64,000 nt of DNA from Hymenolepis diminuta (taxonomy: Eukaryota; Platyhelminthes; Cestoda; Cyclophyllidea; Hymenolepididae), in the NCBI GenBank assembly GCA_900708905.1, contig CAADRB010000021.1:2305898-2369897 (forward strand), given 5' to 3'. The position numbers and the translations under genes are program-made. The notes under the pieces are model-generated. The model saw only the letters and a list, made by a program, of their open reading frames with translations. It made no database searches and was not told the origin of the DNA. Below are positions 49,199-62,819 of the stretch, piece by piece. How positions within the stretch are numbered: the first letter of the stretch is position 1; each line of letters opens with the position of its first letter.

Positions 49199-51079
49199 TA
49201 ATGAAAAAGTACAGGCTTTAATATACTTTTGAAGGACCATCTATCAGTTAAAGAATAAACAGAGTTTTTTTCCTATTACCGAGATAATAATCGTAAATTT
49301 GTAGGTTAGAAAGAGGAATTCATTAAAAGCAGTGCTGGAAAAAGCTAATCTTTATGCTTAATCGGGATATAACGATATGCTTAAACAAATATTGTGGTAC
49401 GAAGTCATTTATATAATCCTACAACTATGGTTACGAGATCCTGAACACAAAAGGAGAAAGAACACCTGTAATTTAAAGAAAGATTCTGTTTTTATCAGCG
49501 CTTTATTAAGAAATTATCTTATTCAAGTACAAACTAAAAATAAGGCCTTAATTAGTTTACTCGTTAGGTAGTAATAATAGCAGGGAGAGGACTTCCTCCC
49601 TAGATACGATCAAGCTAGAGCAGTAATTTAACTGCACTCCAGTAAAGAACTACGTCCAAGGGAATTTTAGGACGGAGTATTCCTCCTCCCAAAAGCCCTC
49701 TAGAAGACAGATTGGTCATGATTTTGACTTATCAAGGAAATATGATGAAATTCCAAGAGACGGTGCCTTAACAACTCTTGCCCGCAAATAAAGTTTGTCA
49801 TCGTTGCGAACATTGATCTCTTCTTTAAATACAAATCTCTTCTTTCGTTGAAAACGTTTGATTGCAATTAGTATTATCCCTCTCCACCAAGCCGGAACTG
49901 AGTTCCAGAGTTTCAAAAAGTAATTTGATCTAGTTAGGTCTTTTTAGGTCTGATTTGGTTTCATAAATACATTCAACGGAGATACAAATGATTTACACTG
50001 GTTTCATAATGGGCCAAAGATCACGAGATCAATTACTGACGATGCAAATTCAGTAATGCCGATAGTCAATTACAATGGTTAAATCTTGTCAAAAGAGTTT
50101 TTCAAAAGGGCCTACAGAGTGTCATTTCTCTATCATTATAAAGTGATCTTAGCATTTTCCTCAATGAGTTAGAGTAATCAAATGACTTCGGTATTACCGA
50201 AAACCCTTAAGCCATTATTCAGAGAACTTATTGCCATGAAAATGCTCGGGCAATTCATTGCAACAGCGCAATAAAGCCAAGGCGAGGGGGAAAATTAATT
50301 AGGGATGAAATTTGACACCGGACAATGAGAGAGTTGAAACAGCAAAGGGAAGAAGGGATAAAACCCGAAAGTGCACACGGTACCTCCCAAGAGAATGGCA
50401 AATTAATTGCCTTCCATCAGATTCAAATTAATTGAATTATAGGAATCTGAGTAAAATTAAAGGAATATCTGATCCCAGTTTAATTTTAAGATCTAAGAAC
50501 ACCATAGCTAATAGTCGTTTGACTAGTATCTTACCGATTAGAAGAACAAACGTATTGAAACAACAAATTTAGATAGTCGAGTATTAGAACGTGTAGTATA
50601 CTCATCAATTAAAAAACATGAATACGAAAAAAAAACAGAAATTAACCACAAATCTCCTGATTTTATTCTTTAATTCAGCTCACTTTCCCTTCTTCGTCTT
50701 TATCGAACTGTTTCACAGCTGTGTTCAAGCGCAACCCTTCAGCTCAAAAATCGTGGTAAATGAAGCTTGAACAAAAATAATAATAGCAGTACATTTTTTA
50801 AAATAGATAACTAATTGAAAAAATCTTTAGCTTCATGACAGCAGAAATACAAAAGCACTGACTCAAGGAAAAAGACAGTCCAGAGGTCTCTGATGAACGG
50901 ACTAGAGACAAAAGTACTCTTCCCCAGTAGCCCGATCAATTGCACGAAGCAATTGAAATCGATTAACAGTGGGTAGGGGATCAAATAGACTCTGAGAGCG
51001 ACGTCAAGGAATTAGAGTCTTAAGTCATTTGATGATTGGATTCAGACTTCACAATATTTACTAAAAGGATTAGTTCATC

Positions 51080-51260
51080 TTCCAAAATTAAAATTTTATG
51101 ATCAGTCGCTTGAATAAGAGTAAATGCTTATCCAGAATGTTCAGTGCTTACTGCTGCTTTTATTCTTTTTTTTTCAAAGGCCAAGAAAGCGGAATGATCT
51201 TACTTGATATTCTGCAAATTGATTTTAAAATACCAATGATTAAACAGACCCACAAGCTTC
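51080..51260 (+). repeat. Dispersed repeat R1, copy
   Basis: CTTCCAAAATTAAAATTTTATGATC, AATGTTCAGTGCTTACTG, TCAAAGGCCAAGAAAGCGGAATGAT and TGATATTCTGCA align in order with the copies at 25.6, 30.0 and 63.0 kb. An open frame across it is incidental. Confidence 0.5.
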
Positions 51261-51269
51261 CAATGTCAT

Positions 51270-54200
51270 TTGCGCATGGTTATCGTCATAAACTAAAACG
51301 CCCTGATGAGTTACCACTTATTTTGATTAGATAGAAAATAACAATTGACAGCTGCAGCTTAGAAGCGATAAAACGGTTCGTTTCGAAAACTGCTTCATAC
51401 CCTAGTTTCATGTTAAGAAACCAGTTCTCCTAATAGGTAAAAGTTAAAGATTTGCTAATATCTTGATATCTGGAATGAATTCCCGGCCATTTCCGTAAAG
51501 TCGCTGGCTTATTGCTTGAATGCAGCCCTCTAAGTCGCAGCATTTGTAAATCTAGTACTAAACGATTGATGTAAGAAGGATTTCAATTAGCCATTTTAGC
51601 CTCCAAAAGTGTATAGGAATTAATCCAATTGAGAGCTTTGAATATTTTTCGGACAATTTGAAGTATCTAGTGAGTAACAAAAAAATCAGGACATCAAAAT
51701 GAATTTTATGACTGCAAGTAGATAACACCCGCATACTGTCACCTCGTTAGACGAGTAAATTAGCTAGAAGCTAGAGTCTAGCTAGAATACCGACCATTGA
51801 CTGACTGCATTTGGGAAAGATTTCCCGGGCAGAAGAGTAGTAAAATAAAAAATTAAATAAAACACAACTAATACAGCCGGAATTCGTAAAAAAGGAAAGG
51901 TAAGAATTGAGAAAATTATTCATTAGTCTTTTAAAATAAATCTATGATTCATCATCTAAAGTCAAATGTAATTCGATCTGCAGAGTTGAAAAAATGTCCG
52001 TTTTATTAAAGTGAATGGAGATAACATGACCAACCACTCAATGTAACAGTCCGCCAACGGGATCGGGACAATGTGAGTGCAAACACACTCAGGAAATTAT
52101 AGATTAAATACGATATATTGGAAGTTTGGATCATTAGAACAAGACTCGGTGTCTATCTCGATTAAGAAAAGAAATTAATAGGGTGATGAATCTAAAACAC
52201 CATATAAGTACAACTTTTTTGATACTCTTAGTATACTTCTACTTCTTTGCTAATGATTGGGCAATTTCAGTAATCTTAGTGTCCAAATAATTCCTCGGAG
52301 TTAAATTTTTACTTTGTGGCTTTGCGACTAACAAGAATAATGCGTAAACAATCAGGATTAATAGCCACAATATTCAAATAACTGCAATTGGTGCAAAATA
52401 TCCCCAATTCACATTCTTTTGGTCCAAGTTTTGGATTAGAAATGTGGCGAAAGATAAGTTTTAATAATAGATTGCAATATTTTAAAAGTAAAAATCAATA
52501 TCTTTTTTCCTAAACTTCGATTTGTGGAGAAAGGAGGAGGTTGAATGTCAGGCATTCATGTACCTCCCATTCGAAATCAAGCTCTCAAATATCTGTTTGT
52601 CCTCTTAATTCAGTCAAGATTTTTATAGAATACACAAATTACCACAAAAATATCCATTACAGAATTCTTCGCGTTGTGATTTCATCTATTCACAATTGAC
52701 GAGAAATGGGTAAACATCACCCGAACTGCAATATCGCACGAACTAGAGTAATAGCCCAAATAATTAACAAAATAATCATACTCAACCTCAGGGATTTCGT
52801 AATGGTATTCAGAAAAAATAGAAAGATGTTTCGCAGATGTGGACATTTTATATGTCAACGAAAAGGTGACATCACTTCCAATCTGAAGAGACGTAATAAG
52901 CCTATGAGTGTATCAAATATCCCTTATTGTTAAAGGTGACTCAACGTTCTGACACTTTATTACGCAGACATAAAGTGGAATAAGCTCTTTAAGGGCGGAA
53001 TTTTCCAACTATTTGCGCAGTTTTAACTTGATATCGAGTTAGAGGGAAAAATATTTATGAGATGCTTTTACGGAAACGAGAAAGAAGGAAAAATCTAATG
53101 ATAAAGTCAGTTATTATGATAAACTCCTTCATAAATACTGATTAGTCTGCTTTGAATACAAGTCATTTGTGGCAAACATAACCCATTGTGAATTCCTTAA
53201 TTTTTCATTCTATCCTTATCAGTTATTGACAATGACGATAAATTAATGGAAAGGGGAGAGCCGAAATAGTAAATTACTTGAAGACAGAAAGTTTTTGTAC
53301 CTTTATAAGGAGGCAAATCTATCAGTAATCTGAATAATGAGAGAAGAGCAAAGAACTCTAGTGCTTCTCCTCTTCTGCATATTTTTCTTATTTTAGGCCT
53401 AATCTATTAATATGTTATACAGTGGTATCTATGAAAACGGAAATTGTTAGCAAAACGATGTAATAAGAAATGCTAGTAATATGTATTTAAGCCCAAAAAA
53501 ACAGACAAAGTTCGATGACAACATACCAGATATCCAACAGATATTAACCGACAGCTGATACTAAAAGTCGGGACTGATAGTACCAGAGTAGCCATAATTT
53601 GGGACCCAAACAGTCTGTGTTTTCAGAAAGTAGACTTTCACTTTGCCATCTAACGCGCTAGTGAAACAAGACACTTCTCTCTCCCCCATTCATTCCAGAT
53701 TATCAACATGAAAATTAGGACAGGATGTTACGATAAAGTGGGAGGAATACATACGAATAGCGTGCGAGTATTTTTATACCATTAATCTTCTCCATAAGTA
53801 AGTAAGGGGCACGAAAAACATGACAAAGAAGTAATGTTGAAAAAGAAGTGGGGAGAGGGGAGAAGCAACAAGTTAGCAGCCAATTTTGGGGAGTTATCTG
53901 CTATGCGGAAAGTGTAAAAGAAGTGAAGGGAAAAAATGGCGATACTGGCATGATTTATGCGGGATTGCATGCGGGAAGTTGTGAATCAGAGTGGTTCTAG
54001 ACGAAATACCAGTCTAAGAAAACACATTCCTCAAAGTGGTGAAGTTAAAAAGATAATTAAAAAACCACATTTCCAGAGATGAAAGGTATATGGGCAAAAA
54101 TGCATTGTAATAAATATGAATCACCTACGGCATTGGGTTACATCAAACGGAATACAGCACGCTGTAAATTATATTTACAATATATTGGAGAAGTAAAAAA

Positions 54201-55160
54201 AAATGAAGTAATTTGATTAACTTATTACCATTTAAAGGGCAAAAATATTTCATCCAATCCCTTTGGATGTTTTCCTTTTATCCAGTAATTTCACCGACTA
54301 AATGATTGTCAATTGGATCTAAACCTCTTTTAATAAAAAAGGAAATTATCCAGCATAGGTAACGAGTGTATTCTCAAATAGCAGTTTAAAGTGTGAGCCC
54401 TAACTATAACTTGGAAATAGTAACCCGTCACTTTTAGCTAGCAGAACTCAATATGGTTCGAATAGAGGTAACCCCCAACACAGTCTTGAAGCTTTTATCA
54501 TGGCAGAACTTTAGGCGATTCTGAATTTCCATTATAGTAATCTAAAGAGCTAGAGACCATAACACTACCATTTAATGGGTGCTCATTGTTTGATCTGACG
54601 ACCAAAGCCGATGATACCTTATCCCTGCTATCTTCAACACTCTTAATTAGTCTCGCCTACCTTCTCATACCCCAGATTAAGATGGAACGCGAAAACCACA
54701 AGGATAACCGCACTAGATAATAAAAGCTAGCTCTAAAAATAAAGACAAATTAGCCAACTCATTCAGACGTTTTATGATAATTATAATGCAGATTAATGAC
54801 CATTATAAATGATCGAAAAATACCATGGGAGTATGAAATTCGGATAATATTTAAACAAACTCTCAGGTGCAAAAGGCATGTTCATCTGAGTTTAACGCAT
54901 TCGCATTCATTGCAATAGAAAGACTCAATCAGCGCACTGTCATTATTTAAGCCAAACAAGAGATTCTCTAAAATCTTAAAAGAAAACAATTGATTTGAAA
55001 AATACATTTGCTGTGTCACAAATAAAATATAATGATATTTTAACGAATCAGTAAATTGAAAATAAGTTTTTTATTATTCATTTAATTCTTTAAAAAATAT
55101 TTGATTCATCAGATTATATTGAATGAAATTAAGAGAATAATAAAAAATGCAAATAAATGC
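51270..55160. other. No supported gene; possible intron
   Basis: AT-rich. A minus-strand interval at about 54650-54735 has a good acceptor (TTTGTCTTTATTTTTAG), a hydrophobic open frame of about 27 codons and a weak donor AAG-GTAGGC. Its phase does not fit the 55 kb exon. Confidence 0.4.
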
Positions 55161-55164
55161 TTAC

Positions 55165-55357
55165 GACTAATACCAACAGACACTCCAACATCTCCATTTT
55201 CGCAGGGGATAGAACCTTCCTCCGAATTAGACCGAATTGGTTCCAGAGGTTTAATTAGACGATCGAAATTTTGGATTCGAAGAATCGTTCGCCTTTTTAA
55301 ATCCAAACGACTTTTGGAAGGATATCCATTATTAGCCCCATAAACGGCTTCAGTTTT
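55165..55357 (-). CDS. Candidate internal exon, unknown protein
   Basis: On minus, TTTGTTTTTGATTAAATTGCAG is a good acceptor (AG at 55358-55359) and C-GTAAGC a good donor (intron from 55164). The 193 bases between are open in phase 0: 64 codons plus one base. They are clearly GC-richer than the very AT-rich sequence on both sides, the usual look of an exon in such genomes. The peptide starts Lys-Thr-Glu-Ala-Val-Tyr-Gly, has a basic stretch (Leu-Asp-Leu-Lys-Arg-Arg) and ends in a Glu/Asp/Gly-rich part (Asn-Ser-Glu-Glu-Gly-Ser). I recognise no domain. The plus strand is also open here over about 80 codons but lacks a matching donor. The exit phase fits the exon at 45953. Confidence 0.5.
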
Positions 55358-55399
55358 CTGCAATTTAATCAAAAACAAACTATTAATAGATTAAGACGT

Positions 55400-58300
55400 A
55401 ATTCTTAAATAAAACCTCGTGTCGAAAGTTAAGCACGATTTAAATGTTAGAACTTTTGGAAAAATTGTACGGCGCCGTGCCTAATTCAAATAAACACGGG
55501 AGGAGGAGAGGGCACTAAAGTTAAGGCCGGAATGTCATGTTTTGCTAGAGCGGACGGCAAACGTTTGAAAAATGTCGGTTATCAAACGCGAATGTCATAA
55601 AGTAAATAGATGAGAGAGAGCAAGGACATGTGAAAGAAATAAGGTAACGAGGTGGATTTTTCGTTTCTGCATAGGTTAACAGGAAAAGAGAGGGGTAATA
55701 AAGTTAGCTACTCTTATTATAGGAATGAGCTCTGATATGGTAAATGTATCATCACTGGTCTCCTCTGGTTTCCGTAAGATTAAACAAATGAAGCAAGACG
55801 GTATGATCAATTATTCAAATAATTCAACTAGATAGTTAGCTCTGAACCCCATAGACAAGAATTCACTTGAGAATAAGGGGAGATAACTACTAATTTCGAA
55901 TATTAAAACAATGAAACAGTACAGAGAAAGCGCATTCAGGATTTAAATAAAGTAAGTCTCTTAATGCCCTCTCATTGTGCTGTTTTGTTGTCCCAAAAGT
56001 TTGCATAATTGCATCTTGCAATTTTCGCCACAAGGTAGTAATGCTAATGCGATGTAAAAGAATTATTACCATGAAAATTTGAATGACTAATGATTCACCA
56101 AACAACCGTATTGTATTGACTAAACTTAGAAGCAACATAGGTCGAATCCAAGTAAAAGAACAAATTCAAGTCTCTTTTATCAGTAGAATGGTAAAAATGT
56201 AACCAAAAATAGGGAATTATGGGCATCCGTGATCCATCACTGTTACTCAAGTTCAAGCAATCGGAAAATGGTCTAGTGAGAAGTAGTAGTCTTCAGGTGC
56301 GTTGCTAATAACTATTGTTGAAGTGCCGGACGACCAATTGGAAGGCAGGCGATTTTTATCCTAGCTAAATTAGGCTTAAAAAGCTTACCAACGGTTGCAT
56401 TTAGATTTAGCGCAACTTATTAACCTCACTTTATGAATGCACATGAATTATCTAACATAAACACTTTGGAGGATTACTCAATTTAATAGTATTAAGGCCG
56501 GCACCTTCAATCTGCACCTCTCTCCCACTTCAATACAAATATTCTGCCACGGCTTCTGCCCGTAAAGCTAGAATGGATATTACCCAAGGGAATTTTCCTT
56601 CTGCTTTGAATTGGTTGCTTCAAAGCAGGAGCACCTCTAAAGATATACATGAATAGGTGAAAGTAAACTAATTAATTGCTTAGCTCATTAACATTCTGCA
56701 TAAAATAATAGAACAAAATTGAGTAATAGCCATAAAACTCCATAAAATATTTGTAGGTGCATAGATATTGCTCTTTAACAATTGATTAATGGTGTGAAAT
56801 TTGACATTTGGGGAAAAATCTTCGATTAGTATTTACACTTCTATCAATATTTGCATTTCGTTGACCTTTCTTGTCTAATCTTCTTTTATCCACATAAAAA
56901 GGCAGAAGAAAATTCTTAGCAAACGAAATTTTGAGTAACAACCAAGCCCACTTGGGAGGGCCATTTAGAAACACGCATCGTGGATAGAGAGGTAGTATCA
57001 TGGAGCTTCAATGATTTGAAACCTTAATTATACCATTCAATTTATGGGACTTAATCAGTGTAGTTAGTCATTCCACATATAAGATGCGTACTGATGGGCA
57101 TCAGAGCTATAACCAGTGAAATCTCAGACGAGCACGTCAATCACGGTGATTGATCCTCGAATATTTGAAAATAAATTTTATATTAGTATTTCATTATATT
57201 TCTCCTATATTATAAGCCACAGCAATGCATATAAATTTACATATTTTGCCCCGGGAAGGCAGCTAAAATCGGGTAAGTAAAGTTTAATTAGGAATTAGAG
57301 GAGATCAAAATTAGGAAGTCAAAAGAGTTACTTAATTTAATTTTCCGATTCGGATTGTATTCACTTAATAGGCACTTTACTGCTTCGCGGTGAATAATTA
57401 AAGACTCATAATTCATTCTTTCGATTACTGATCAAATTAGGATTCACAAACTCCAGTGCTTATTAACCGGTACCTAAATTATGATTTTCCGTCTTGTAGC
57501 TTCGGTTCATTTCTTCACTCAAAGGCTGAAAAGCAGTCCGATCCAACACGATTTTCAATGACATTCCCGTCACATCATTATATTAACTATTTATTTGTCA
57601 ATCTGTTCAAGGGTAGTACAAGGAGCCATGCAGAATTCGCCTGAAAGTTCATCTTCAGAATAAAATAGCCCGCGCGTGGAAATAATTTTTTAACGAACAG
57701 CGCATTTTCAATGGGAGCGTGGGAGGGAGGAAAACTTATAAAATGACTTTTCCAATTTGGTGAAATAACGTGAATACTACTTCGCGTAAAAAGGAATGCA
57801 AATTCTACAAGGAGGCTGAAAGCGGTTCGGTGGAAATTTTTTAAGAGTTTGCAGAAGAGAATGGGAAACATTTTAAATATTTTAACAAATTCACCACTAT
57901 CCACGTGTGGAAAAGGTTGAAATAAGCGATTTGGTGCAAAAATTTTTGCCTGTGTTAAGAAAACAGCATCATGAGAATGTTGCTTTGCAATTTTTAGGTT
58001 TGTTTCTGTAAAAAAGTTGCGGAAAGAAACGCAAAAAGAAAATAAATTTTCAGAAATAAAGTGTTTATATAGACATTAGCCGTCTTCTTGCGCTAAAATT
58101 TTCTTTTTGGTGATCAACGAATGTTAGCTTTGTCTTTGAACAATGCTAATTATTTAACAAGAAACATTAATAAATATTGTAAAGTTGTTTCAGGATATTT
58201 CATCTAAATATTTTAGGAAGGCGTATTATACCATCCTTCTGCCTTTAGTAAATTAAATAATAAGAAAATAATTTTCTTGGGAAGCAGCATAACCGTCAAA

Positions 58301-59870
58301 TCCTCTACGCTGTTCAATTTCAGCCCTATGATTTCTTCCGCTACCAGACAACAATTCCGGTGAGTTTATGAAGAAGGGGATTAATGAAAAAAACAAACTA
58401 ATAAAAATCTCTGCTTTTGAAAAAAGATCTTTTGTAAATTTTTCACCCATTCGACCTCACAGCTAAAGATTAATCTAACAGAATGCTAACGAATATTCCA
58501 ATACCACCAACCAACCTATATAGGTTTCTGTAAACATAAGACACCAAATCTTCCAATTCCATTTAGACAATATCATGTAAAAAGTTACATATTTTCCTTT
58601 TTTCGAAATTTTATAATTAATAAAAAAGAATGATCATTATTCGACTTTCAATATATTGTTCCACCTAAAATTTCGAGCAAGGAACTACAGAAATTTGATA
58701 ATTCAAGTTAACAAATTAAGCAATATTATCTTTTACTAATATAAGACACTAAGTACGTCAAAACAGTTCGCCTCATAAATTTCCCAAGTTGAAGTCGGGT
58801 CAAATTTCAGCACAAATAAATCGAACTTTTATGCATTTTTAGGGAGAAGCCAAGAATAAAACAAACTTCCCTAGTAGGCCATCGTCTGATAAGCATGTGA
58901 AAAAAATGAACAGTGGAGCTGTTAAGACAATTTTCTGATAAAAAAGTGGAAGAACCTCCCTTCTTGAAAGCAATGAAAGTAAATAAAGGTAACCCGATGC
59001 CAGAGTGTAATTTCAATTGGCAATATAAATGCCCATTATTAGTACTTTCATTTGTGAAATTAATGCCTAGAGGATATTTCAGGCGGAGAGAGAAAAATTC
59101 ACTTTCACAACAGGTGTATAATGATATAATCGTAAGATCAAAATTGAAAAGCACGAAAAAGGCGTATAACAAGCATACCAAAACGGGAAATAAACAGGCG
59201 AAGGAGTGCCCTCATTAATTTTAACTAAACCAGTTACCAGGTGAAAACTAACATATTCTAATTGTTATTCTTAACCAGTACCAACTGCTGTTCGTTCTTT
59301 ATCAGAGAAAACGCATTTTTTGAAATAGCCTGACCAGCAAGTTAATCACATGATCAATGATTTACAAACCCACATTCAAGAAGCCTGGAACTGTTTAAAA
59401 TTCTGGAAAGGAAAGATGCCCATGGAGTAAAAGTGGACAAGCTAAAAAACACAGGATACAGATTTAGTGAGACTCTTTTGATGCCTTGACGTTTTACTCC
59501 ATCCCCCTTTTGAACTATTATATTAGCCCGCAGCACTTAGATATTCAACTCATGTTGAAAAAATTAACTCTTGTTCTATGCCCCGGATAATATCAATAGC
59601 GAATTTTCAGTGTTTGCGGCCTACTATCAGAGGGCTTTTTATCGTATTTTCTTTTTACTTTGTCAAATGGAAATAATTTGCTCTGACATGTGAACAAACA
59701 TCCGAAAAGCTATAGTAATATTAGAGCAAAATAGTTATGATGGCAGATCACATGAAGTAAATAAACACAGTACATAAATAGACTGTCAATTTAAATAGAC
59801 TAGCATTGAGATAGTAAACTGAAAACTCCAATACCAACTTATTTACGTCCGTTTTAAAAGAGAATAAAAA
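55400..59870. other. No supported gene
   Basis: Open frames of 101-124 codons overlap on opposite strands at 58807-59218, and a 105-codon frame lies at 57587-57904 on minus. None has both splice signals and a recognisable motif. A perfect 15-base palindrome CAATCACGGTGATTG lies near 57138-57152. Confidence 0.4.
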
Positions 59871-59879
59871 TCTCCAACC

Positions 59880-61670
59880 CAAACGTTATGACACGTTTAG
59901 AAGTGAAGCACGAACGGGAAGCTTGAATCAGGAAGGAACGACAAAGGGGTTCGCTAAGTGTCGTAAACGCATGAAAGAAGTTCGACATGAATAAATTTGA
60001 CGAAGGAAAAGATCAGTAAGCAACATAAAGGAAGAGAGATGAGTCATAGATAGAACATGATTGATAGGTCTGAAACCAGATAAATGGATAGACAATTTAG
60101 GAAGGGTAAGTCATAGATAGAATAAATAAAGGTCACTATGAGAGTAGGAAACTCGATAGATCGACCAACAACTTAAGGCACAGTTGGTAGGAAACATGCC
60201 GTATAGTTAGTACAGGACCGTTTAGGTAATTGTCCGAAACTATTCACCTTATTTAAGCACGTAGTTTTAAAATCAAACGAAATTGTATAAAAGGTGTAAT
60301 GATAATAAACTGAATAGTGTACATTATATGTCCCTTATGATTATATAGATAAATGCTTATTCAAACACGTTAGACACGTTAAAGTCACTCTACAAGATAA
60401 ACGGAGATCTGAAAGGCTAAAAAAATGATTATAATTTACAAGTAGAGAATTGATCGACGCCGAGGGTAGCTAGGAAAGAAAAAATTATCTTAAAAATATC
60501 AAAAATATGAGCATACTAAGTGCTGAAGAACCCAGAAGAAGGAGAAGCAAAGGACTGAGGGTGGAAAGTAGTAAGTTAAGTAATAACAAGGTTAAACAAG
60601 ATTTCCAGAGTACGTTATCATAAGGTCCGTAGAGATAATGCGAAAAGTAGACTTCTATAAAGAGTGAGAAAGGAAGTAGTCTAAAGGCAATGGAATAGTC
60701 AAATACAAAAAATGTCTAATTATTCTTTCGCTCCTATCCCATTAAGGACAGCAGTTACATTAGGCAACTATCAATAACAATTAATTTAACAGAGTGAGCC
60801 ATATTTGACTCCCTTGATATTTCTCCCTTCCGTGATCAAATTAAGATAACTTAAACTCCTAACCCATTGGACACTGCTCAGAAACTCTACACGCATACAA
60901 TCCCGGGCCGAAACGAGTGAATTAAGTTCGATCAATCTGGGTTTTACGATAGGTTGATTGAAAGAGAGAGATATATAAATTAATTAAATTGTATAGCAAT
61001 AAGATGAAAGGCTGAATGCGTAACGGCTGATTAACGTGATCAGTGTAATTAATCAAACAGCGATCTGCAAATGTGAGTGCATTATGTAATTAAATTTGTT
61101 AGACAGCTTTCAGTGGCAGCAAATGGCAAAAGGACTATTACTGCCAATATCATTAATATGTATTTTCTCCTCTCCTGTGCAGCAAATATTTCAATCACTA
61201 ATCAATAACACCAAGTCTGGATAGAGTAATAATTTTAATTTCGTTGAAGAGGATCCAAGAGTACTGGACACGAGTAGTAATGCCTGCTTTCATCATATTG
61301 CTCCACTGTTTGACAATCCTCTATTAATGTCTTGGGTATTGCCAGTTGCAATAGTTAGAATAGATCAGTTAACGTTGGGGAGTGATAATTTGGAATACTC
61401 TTGAGTCAGATTAAATAAAAGAGCATATTTAATATTTCCATATATCTTTTTTCATTAACATTGACCGCCAGCTTTCCTCTGAACCTATTGCATTTGTTGC
61501 TTATCTTAAAAAATCACTTGGTGAATTAGTCCTCGTCCTTCTACACAAAGGACACAGAAATAGCTTTATGAAAGTCGAACTTACCTTTCTAAATGCGAGT
61601 TCTTTTAAATAGACATTTCTCAAACAAGTTGGAAATTATTTATTGAAGTAAGCAACATATACAACTAAAA
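59880..61670. other. Purine-rich and plain AT-rich sequence
   Basis: Purine-rich sequence at about 59890-60130 includes a short imprecise repeat (GTCATAGATAGAA near 60044 and 60110). No gene seen. Confidence 0.45.
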
Positions 61671-61687
61671 ATAATGTCAGTGTATGC

Positions 61688-61860
61688 GCACTGTTGGCCC
61701 AATGGTAACGTGCACGTTTACAAAGTTCGAGGTTACGGATTCAACGCCCACCAGTGCACACCCACTGAGTGGAATGGTCAATTGCGTAGGTTAAATCTGG
61801 CTAACAAAGAAGATGGCAGAATTCGGGTCTCTCATAAACACCTGCCTAAGCTACCTTTTT
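61688..61860 (+). mobile_element. tRNA-derived SINE, best-preserved copy
   Basis: The head keeps an A box TGGCCCAATGG (61695-61705) and a B box GATTCAACGCC (61738-61748, 10 of 11 consensus). They start 43 bases apart, as in a tRNA gene. GCACTG (61688-61693) pairs perfectly with CAGTGC (61752-61757), matching a tRNA acceptor stem. A tRNA-unrelated body follows (ACACCCACTGAGTGGAATGG ... AACAAAGAAGATGGCAGAATT ... ACCTGCC), shared with the copies at 12963 and 10690. A 62-codon frame over it is incidental. The parent tRNA is unclear, and no A-rich or simple-repeat tail was seen. Confidence 0.75.
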
Positions 61861-61869
61861 AAATTATCA

Positions 61870-62810
61870 GAGAATTCAAATAAATAACCAGTTAATATAC
61901 ATCATACAGCCCCGATCGATAAATAATTTAAGATTCTTTCCCTTGCATTTAGAAACATCTCGTTCAAAGTATGTCAGGTTTGTTTGAAGAAGTACTCTTT
62001 TCATACCCCTAAAAATGATTTTTATGGACATGTTAATCCGTGTAATTTTAGGTGAAATTACACTTAAGTCTGAGTGCTTACGTAAACCGAATACAGTCTA
62101 CGTACTTCTTCCACACCCCCCTGTTTCCAAAGTGCATCTGCACATCATTAATAATTTGCTCTCAAACACCCTAACTATGACTTATCAGTCTACGTTTTAG
62201 ATATCTCGATTTTCCAACCCACTAACGGACGCCTATTTTTCACTCTCGATTTTCATTCCTATCAATCGACATTTCCTATAGGCTTGTTCAATATATTTTG
62301 GCCACATCTAACTTTATATGTTCATAACTTGAGGAAGGCTATCATCTACCGTTATTCATAGAGAAAATTCTTGATTTCTTAAAACAAACTATTTCAAAAC
62401 AAAAAAATATAATTTACGAAATATGTTAGATTTTCTTTTACAATAATTTTTCGTCACCCTGTCCCAAGCTTACCTTATACATTAATCAGTCCATATGGCG
62501 AGATATTGATAAATAAAGCCCTTTATATCTTCAAACTACACACGAAAAATGCCTCCAAATATAATGGGCATGAAAAATTTTATGATCTTTGTTATGAAAA
62601 AAGGTTTATGCCGGTTGGGAGAGAAACAAAGGAGAGGGTGGAATAAGTAAACATCCCTAACCCAAAAAATAAGAAGAGGAGTTGCATTGCCAATTTCTTC
62701 TTTACAGGCCTGTTGTGTCCGACATAAAGACTTTTAAGTTAAAAGGACTCAGGAGCGTTCAAGTAGTAGAAAATATAAGTAAAATTTATCATGATCACTC
62801 AAAAAATTGA
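61870..62810. other. No gene seen
   Basis: AT-rich, pyrimidine-rich at 62100-62290. No supported feature. Confidence 0.5.
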
Positions 62811-62819
62811 AATTTATAA

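Noticed and set aside
50530..50610. Minus-strand interval ending at CG-GTAAGA
   Set aside because: Open in only one frame for about 21 codons of Leu/Ile-rich AT translation; not exon-like.
58807..59218. Overlapping 124-codon (minus) and 101-codon (plus) frames
   Set aside because: Open on both strands; the plus frame starts at GTG just after stops; no splice pair or known motif. Frames of this length are expected by chance here.
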